NCBI GenBank assembly: GCA_963811685.1
Contig: CAWESK010000020.1
Coordinates: 54,439 to 118,438, forward strand
Source: CAIWHR01 sp963811685
Lineage (GTDB): Bacteria; Pseudomonadota; Gammaproteobacteria; Burkholderiales; Casimicrobiaceae
Direction: 5' to 3'
Length of the DNA stretch: 64,000 bases
The stretch's first letter is position 1. Each line of letters opens with the position of its first letter. The notes under the pieces were generated by a model. That model saw nothing but the letters and a program-made list of their open reading frames with translations, searched no databases and had not been told where the DNA came from. Made by a program: the position numbers and the translations under genes. Positions 59,793 to 64,000 of the stretch are shown here, one piece after another.

Positions 59793-60059
59793 ATGACTAC
59801 CGCCGGCGCCGCCGCAAATCCCGAAGATTCTTTCCCCGACTGGGCCGAGCGCGCCGGGCGCATGTCCGCGCTGCTCGCCGCGCCGGCCCTGCCGTTCGTT
59901 GAGGTCGGGCTTCTACTCGACATCCCGATTGCGACGTTGAACGCGCTCCGCGCCCGAGGCAAGGGGCCGCCGTGTTTCCGGCTCGGACGGCGGCTCTACG
60001 TGCGGCAGACGGATCTGCGCGCCTGGCTCGACACGATGTCCGAGTCGGAAGCCGCGTAA
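59793..60059 (+). CDS. HTH protein, AlpA/excisionase-like
   Basis: An 88-residue protein with GGAGA before the ATG at 59793. The C-terminal half, VGLLLDIPIATLNALRARGK followed by GPPCFRLGRRLYVRQTDLRA and WLD, is a MerR-type helix-turn-helix 17 domain as found in AlpA and phage excisionases. It is placed after the integrase, where a recombination directionality factor or early regulator is expected. Confidence 0.75.
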   Translation: MTTAGAAANPEDSFPDWAERAGRMSALLAAPALPFVEVGLLLDIPIATLNALRARGKGPPCFRLGRRLYVRQTDLRAWLDTMSESEAA

Positions 60060-60064
60060 GAAAA

Positions 60065-60087
60065 GCCCCCGGCGTGGGGCCGGGGGC
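60065..60087 (+). terminator. GC-rich hairpin after the HTH gene
   Basis: An 8-bp perfect stem, GCCCCCGG/CCGGGGGC, 5 bases after the HTH stop codon. No U-tract follows, so it may attenuate rather than terminate. Confidence 0.4.
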
Positions 60088-60115
60088 CGTGTACCGCAAC
60101 CAACCCTCGAGAAAC

Positions 60116-60403
60116 ATGAAACACGAGAATCTTGCACCCGCAGCGCCGGCCGCGCAAGCCGACTATCTCGGCGACGCATTGTTTCCGGTGACCGACGCAC
60201 AGGCCGATCTGCTCGACCGTCTGCTCGAAGCGCGGGTGCCTTGGCTCGAACAGCGGACGCTGAGCACGGTTGGCGCTCTGCACCTGCTCGCCGAAGTGTG
60301 GGGGCGCTACCTGACGGCGGCGATGGCGCCCGACGACCGCGCCGATGTCGTCGCTTTCGCCGAATGGGTCGTCGCGACGACCGCCGTCAGGGCGGCAGCA
60401 TGA
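60116..60403 (+). CDS. Hypothetical protein of the integrated element
   Basis: A 95-residue helical protein starting MKHENLAPAAPAAQADYLGD, with VTDAQADLLDRLLEARVPWL and VVAFAEWVVATTAV. No family recognised. Its stop overlaps the next start (ATGA), so it belongs to a translationally coupled row. Confidence 0.5.
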   Translation: MKHENLAPAAPAAQADYLGDALFPVTDAQADLLDRLLEARVPWLEQRTLSTVGALHLLAEVWGRYLTAAMAPDDRADVVAFAEWVVATTAVRAAA

Positions 60404-60609
60404 GCGCCGAGATGCTGTCACGCTGTGCAGCGGCATTCGCCGACGCGCTCCAAAGTGGCGACAACGAGACCATCGTCGCCGCCGCCGTGGATGCGCTCGA
60501 TGCTGGCGTACCGGGCATCATGCGGCGCAGCGACGGGATGCTCTGCGTGCACATCGCAGGCAACCGCTGGTGCGAACTGGGACTCGATCCGCGCGAGGCT
60601 GCGGCATGA
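60400..60609 (+). CDS. Small hypothetical protein of the integrated element
   Basis: A 69-residue protein (MSAEMLSRCAAAFADALQSG, then NRWCELGLDPREAAA) linked by ATGA overlaps to genes on both sides. No family recognised. Confidence 0.5.
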   Translation: MSAEMLSRCAAAFADALQSGDNETIVAAAVDALDAGVPGIMRRSDGMLCVHIAGNRWCELGLDPREAAA

Positions 60610-60857
60610 TCGCGCACTGGGGTTGCCCTCGCGACGCCGCGCCCAAGCGCGGGCCGTGGGTCGTCACGATCTCGGAAACCCGCGACGCCGAGCCGCGCGA
60701 AGTAGCGCGCGTGGAGTTCAGCGACGAAGCGTGGGAGATCGTAGCCCAACTGGCCGCAGAGAACGCGAATGATGTTTGGATCGGCATTGACCCCGCCGTG
60801 GAATTCGACGCGGCCAAGCACCGGGAGACGATGCAGGAACACGGCGGCCTGCAATGA
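60606..60857 (+). CDS. Small hypothetical protein of the integrated element
   Basis: An 83-residue acidic protein starting MIAHWGCPRDAAPKRGPWVV. It overlaps the previous gene by ATGA. A 17-codon frame overlapping its stop (60854-60907) may only couple translation to the next gene. Confidence 0.5.
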   Translation: MIAHWGCPRDAAPKRGPWVVTISETRDAEPREVARVEFSDEAWEIVAQLAAENANDVWIGIDPAVEFDAAKHRETMQEHGGLQ

Positions 60858-60890
60858 GCCGCGACCGTTCCGTCCGTATGAAGGAGCGCA

Positions 60891-61160
60891 ATGCCCGGAC
60901 GACCTAGAAAACAACAGGGGCCGCCTGGTGGCGGCCCCCCGGTGCAGCGTTTTGTTGTTGATGGCGGCCCTACAACGGCTAACGCTACGCCCCGGCGGCG
61001 CAGAGCGCAAGGGTGCGCGAGCCGGTTCGTCGTCGTGATTCTCGGCGGACGGCGGCGTACCTGGGGCCGTTATCGCACGGCGGAACAGGCCGACGAGATG
61101 GCGGCGAAGTTGCGTCGCCACGGCTTCGACGCGAAGGTGACGAAGCGGGGCGCACCATGA
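60891..61160 (+). CDS. Small basic protein of the integrated element
   Basis: An 89-residue basic protein with AAGGAG 5 bases before the ATG at 60891. The C-terminal half, SRFVVVILGGRRRTWGRYRT then AEQADEMAAKLRRHGFDAKV, looks like a compact alpha-beta domain. A perfect 9-bp inverted repeat (GGGGCCGCC/GGCGGCCCC, 60917-60938) lies within its coding sequence. Its stop overlaps the next start. Confidence 0.5.
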   Translation: MPGRPRKQQGPPGGGPPVQRFVVDGGPTTANATPRRRRAQGCASRFVVVILGGRRRTWGRYRTAEQADEMAAKLRRHGFDAKVTKRGAP

Positions 61161-62663
61161 TCCCGCGCGTAAACGGGAGTGCGTCCGATGATCCGGACCT
61201 CTGGCCGACGCCCGTCAACCTGTTCGCGGACATGGCCGCGCCCGCGCTCACCGAGGCCGACGTGCCGCGCGTGATCGGCGACTACGCCGACCAATTCGCG
61301 CGCGCTGGCGGCTTCGATCCGACCGGCGCCATCGTCGCCGCCGTCGCCGCAACGGCAGCGACCGTGATCGATGACGGCATCCGACTGCTGTTGCCCGGCG
61401 CGTCGGGACACTTCCAGTCGGCGCGCCTGTGGGTCGCGACCATCGGCGCGCCCGGCTGCGGGCAAGTCACCCACGCAGCGCGCCATGCTGGCGCCGATCT
61501 TCGAGCGTGCACCGCGACCTGATCGCGGCGAACGAGCGCGACCGGCAGGCGGCGAAGGATGCCGACGAACGCATGCCGCATCGTGCGCTGTTCACCTCCG
61601 ATTGCACCATCGACAAGCTGTCGGAACTGCTCGCCGACAATCCGCGCGGAATCCTCTATTGCGTCGACGAATTCGACTCGTGGCTCGGCCAGCACGACGC
61701 GTTCTCACGCGACGGCGGATCGCGCAACCGTGGCGAATGGATGCGCCTCTATGACGGTGGGCCGCACCAGGTGGATCGCGTCAAGCGCGGCTCGTTCTTC
61801 GTCAAGAATTGGGGCGCCTCTGTGCTGACCGCGACCACGCCCGCAGCACTCACGCGGCTCGCGCAAAAGCTCTCGGCCGACGGCCTGTTCCAGCGCTTCA
61901 TGGTGTTCGCGATTCGCCCCATGCGGGACCGCGAGCACGTCGCGCACGTTCACCGTCGAGCAGGCGCGCCGGGCCTACGACGACCGGCTGCGCGCGCATC
62001 TACGCCCATCGCGGCCGACCTCGTGGAGCATCCGATCGTCCGGCTGTCGGGCGCGGCAGCTGCGCATCTACGAGGCCGAGGAGAAACGCCTGCGCCTGCT
62101 GACCGAGGCGGCGGCGCACGTCGGCGAAGGCTTCGCCGGACACATCGCCAAGCACGCGGGCATGCTCGCGCGCGTCGCCCTGACGTTCCACGCCGCCAGC
62201 GACGACCTCCTGACCGACGACGGCCTGCCGCGCCATCCGTGCGCCGCCAACGTCAGCGGCGCGACGATGCGGCTCGCCGTCGCGTTCATGCGCCGCGCCT
62301 ATCAGCACGCGCACGCGGTCTACTCCTCGCTGCTTGGCGTCCGGTACCGCCGATGGAACTCGCCCAGGCAATGGCACGCTCGGTCCTGGCCGACAAGCTG
62401 CCCGACTTCAACCGGCGCGAGATCACGCACGCCTGCCGCGCCTTCCGCAGCGCCGCCGAGTGGCAGCGGATGGCCGCGCTCCGGCGCTCGAAGACTGCGC
62501 CTGGATCGAGGGCGAGACGCTGCTGCCCGAACACGGCGGACGCTGGCGCGTCAACCCGCGGACGCATGCGATGTACGCAAGCGAGGGCGAACGGGCACGC
62601 GAGCGGCGCGACGCAGTAGCCTGCGCGATCCATGGAATCGAAGTCGTCGCAGGCAACGAATGA
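61157..62663 (+). CDS. DUF3987-type primase/helicase-like ATPase (several frameshifts)
   Basis: Starts MIPRVNGSASDDPDLWPTPV. A Walker A, IGAPGCGKSPTQRAML, is read by shifting near 61460; the uncorrected frame gives IGAPGCGQ. Next come PIFERVHRDLIAANERDRQA, DNPRGILYCVDEFDSWLGQH (Walker B-like) and TATTPAALTRLAQKLSADGL, typical of DUF3987 proteins of phages and islands. Shifts near 61940, 62040 and 62350 lead to the C-terminal winged-helix part, NRREITHACRAFRSAAEWQR. About 500 residues. It probably serves replication of the element. Confidence 0.65.
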
Positions 62664-62782
62664 CGGCCCCCGAATGTTGGCGTTGTTACCTTACGTGTAC
62701 GGGGATCGAGACACCAACCCTTTACTTTCACTTCTCCCGTGCTCGCAAGGTGACAGACAGAACGAATTGAGATGGCGGAAGC

Positions 62783-63130
62783 ATGACGGTTGACGAACTC
62801 GTGACGGCGCTCACCATCGAAATGAACAGGCGCGGCGTCGTCGTGCTTCCGGGTCCGGCGGGCGCATTGCCTGCCGGGCGCTGGCGCTCGTTGACGCCGG
62901 CGGAGCTTGCCAAGTCGGCCCCCATGCGGGCGCTGTGTCTGCGGCTCGGCATCGGCCTGCGCTTGATCGTGATCCGGTTCGAGAACGGCGGGACGCTTCT
63001 GACGGCCTGCCCCGACTTCGCACCGAATCCGCCCGCCGAATGGGTCGCGGCCACGCTCGAAGCGATGGCGGGCAAAAGAGGCGAGAGCACGTCACCGGCT
63101 GCACAGATCGAGGCAGGCGATGCGATCTGA
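62783..63130 (+). CDS. Hypothetical protein with TubC-like N-terminal region
   Basis: A 115-residue protein with GGCGGAAG before the ATG. VDELVTALTIEMNRRGVVVL is similar to the short docking-type module seen in many phage and island proteins. The end is polar. Function unknown. Confidence 0.5.
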   Translation: MTVDELVTALTIEMNRRGVVVLPGPAGALPAGRWRSLTPAELAKSAPMRALCLRLGIGLRLIVIRFENGGTLLTACPDFAPNPPAEWVAATLEAMAGKRGESTSPAAQIEAGDAI

Positions 63131-63362
63131 TGCGCGGAGCTATGGCGCATCGTCCGGCGCTCGTGCAACGCGCCACGGCCCATTTAAAGGGTCGGGCCGG
63201 CGGCCTGGTGCTTCTGGTGCTCCTACCGTCACACGGTGAGTACAAGCGGCCACATATCACTCTGCGTCATTCACCGTTGACTGGCACAGACCCACAATAA
63301 AGCCCACAATCGAACGCGGCTCTCTTTGGCGAATCAGGCCGAGGCGGAAGCGAGACATTCGG

Positions 63363-63812
63363 ATGACATCTGTTGCTGAGAGCAAGCGGAGGAACGCGCG
63401 TCGAGACTTGACGGCGGCGGAGTTGCGGAGAGTGACGAAGTATGCGGCGAAAGGGGTGCATGAGCGGACGTTGGCAGCGATTCTTGATTGTGATCCGGAC
63501 ACGTTCACGGCGTTGAAGAAGCGCGACCCGCGAGTAGTGGCGGCGATTGAGATCGGGCGGGCGCAGTGGCATGACCGTTGTGCGGCGACGATCAACAAGG
63601 CGGCGGAGAGGCAGTGGATTCCGGCGCTGGCGATCCTGAAGAATCGTTTCGGGTGGCGGGAGAACGATACGCCGACGGACACGCGGGCGACGGTCATCAT
63701 CAACCTGCCCGGCGCGGCGAATCCGGCGGACTATGTGCGGGGCCTGACGGTTGACGCGGAGCGCGAGGCGTTGCCAGCCCCGAAGATCGTGGCGCAGGTG
63801 AAGCGTGGCTGA
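63363..63812 (+). CDS. Small terminase subunit-like DNA-binding protein
   Basis: A 149-residue protein beginning MTSVAESKRRNARRDLTAAE. Residues of about 20-60 (YAAKGVHERTLAAILDCDPD then TFTALKKRDPRVVAAIEIGR) form a helix-turn-helix like small terminase subunits; KNRFGWRENDTPTDTRATVI is the typical C-terminal tail. It is followed, with an 8-base overlap, by the large terminase gene. Confidence 0.75.
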   Translation: MTSVAESKRRNARRDLTAAELRRVTKYAAKGVHERTLAAILDCDPDTFTALKKRDPRVVAAIEIGRAQWHDRCAATINKAAERQWIPALAILKNRFGWRENDTPTDTRATVIINLPGAANPADYVRGLTVDAEREALPAPKIVAQVKRG

Positions 63813-64000
63813 TGATGGCCCGCGCTTGTCGGCGTGGCAGTCGCGGGTGATGAGCGTTCCGCAAGCGTTCGACTTGGCGTTGCTGGGCGGCAGGGGCAGC
63901 GGCAAGAGTTACGCCGTCTTGTGGCTGATCGTGCGGGCCATCGAGGAGCAGGGGGCGCGCTTTAGGGGCTTGTACACGCGGGCGACGCACGCGAGCCTGA
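63805..64000 (+). CDS. terL: Large terminase subunit, N-terminal part (runs off window)
   Basis: From the GTG at 63805 the frame is open to the window end. Its first 65 residues contain FDLALLGGRGSGKSYAVLWL with the Walker A GGRGSGKS of phage packaging ATPases, followed by ARFRGLYTRATHASL, the usual strand-2 segment. It shows that the element carries DNA-packaging functions. Confidence 0.8.
   Translation, partial: MADDGPRLSAWQSRVMSVPQAFDLALLGGRGSGKSYAVLWLIVRAIEEQGARFRGLYTRATHASL

Overview
The window is high-GC DNA from a betaproteobacterium, most likely a Burkholderiales-like environmental lineage. This rests on gene order and protein families (the cysI-DUF934/cysH-cysD-cysN cluster, the paired AddA/AddB-like repair proteins, a DUF2069 protein, lspA-ispH, and the PF04392 binding proteins), not on a 16S sequence, which is absent. 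Many conserved genes carry one or more single-base frameshifts (cysD, cysN, lspA, addA, sulP, the large sensor kinase and others). The reading frames are otherwise intact, so sequencing or assembly indels are a likelier cause than gene decay. Joined gene spans below bridge these shifts.

About 1-44 kb is ordinary chromosome. It starts with a tandem c-type cytochrome and small membrane proteins. A complete assimilatory sulfate module follows (1.9-10.1 kb): SulP permease, CbiX/SirB chelatase for siroheme, sulfite reductase CysI, a DUF934-CysH fusion with the cysteines of an APS reductase, sulfurylase CysDN and a TauE exporter. Then come NudL, a lipoprotein, a hydrolase, a PilZ-like protein and DUF2069. 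A minus-strand block (14.2-25.7 kb) carries addB-addA-ribF-ileS-lspA-ispH. After it lie an aldo/keto reductase, a molybdopterin oxidoreductase and a patatin.

At 32.0-34.4 kb a LexA-family repressor is divergent from a DnaQ exonuclease/GIY-YIG fusion. A 14-bp palindrome, CGAAC-N4-GTTCG, sits inside the lexA promoter spacer. That is the SOS-box type known from Gram-positive bacteria, not the usual betaproteobacterial CTGT-N8-ACAG. MITE-like elements with terminal inverted repeats abut the 3' ends of both genes. A signalling operon follows: a four-GAF sensor kinase, a response regulator and a REC-adenylate cyclase (36.0-41.5 kb).

About 44-57.8 kb is an accessory region. It holds truncated genes (DUF2252, a beta-helix protein, PF04392 proteins, an IS3 OrfA, an integrase N-terminus), one intact IS30-family element, and an integron cassette array (about 49.66-52.4 kb). 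The array has five clear attC sites plus a shorter attC-like repeat; its cassettes read leftward. A C-terminal scrap of an IntI-type integrase lies beside one cassette junction.

At 57.816 kb a 46-bp 3' fragment of tRNA-Glu marks an attachment site. From there to the window end all genes read rightward: integrase, a small HTH protein, several tiny overlapping genes, a DUF3987 primase-like ATPase, a small-terminase-like protein and the start of a large terminase. This is a prophage or phage satellite integrated at tRNA-Glu, with its other end outside the window.
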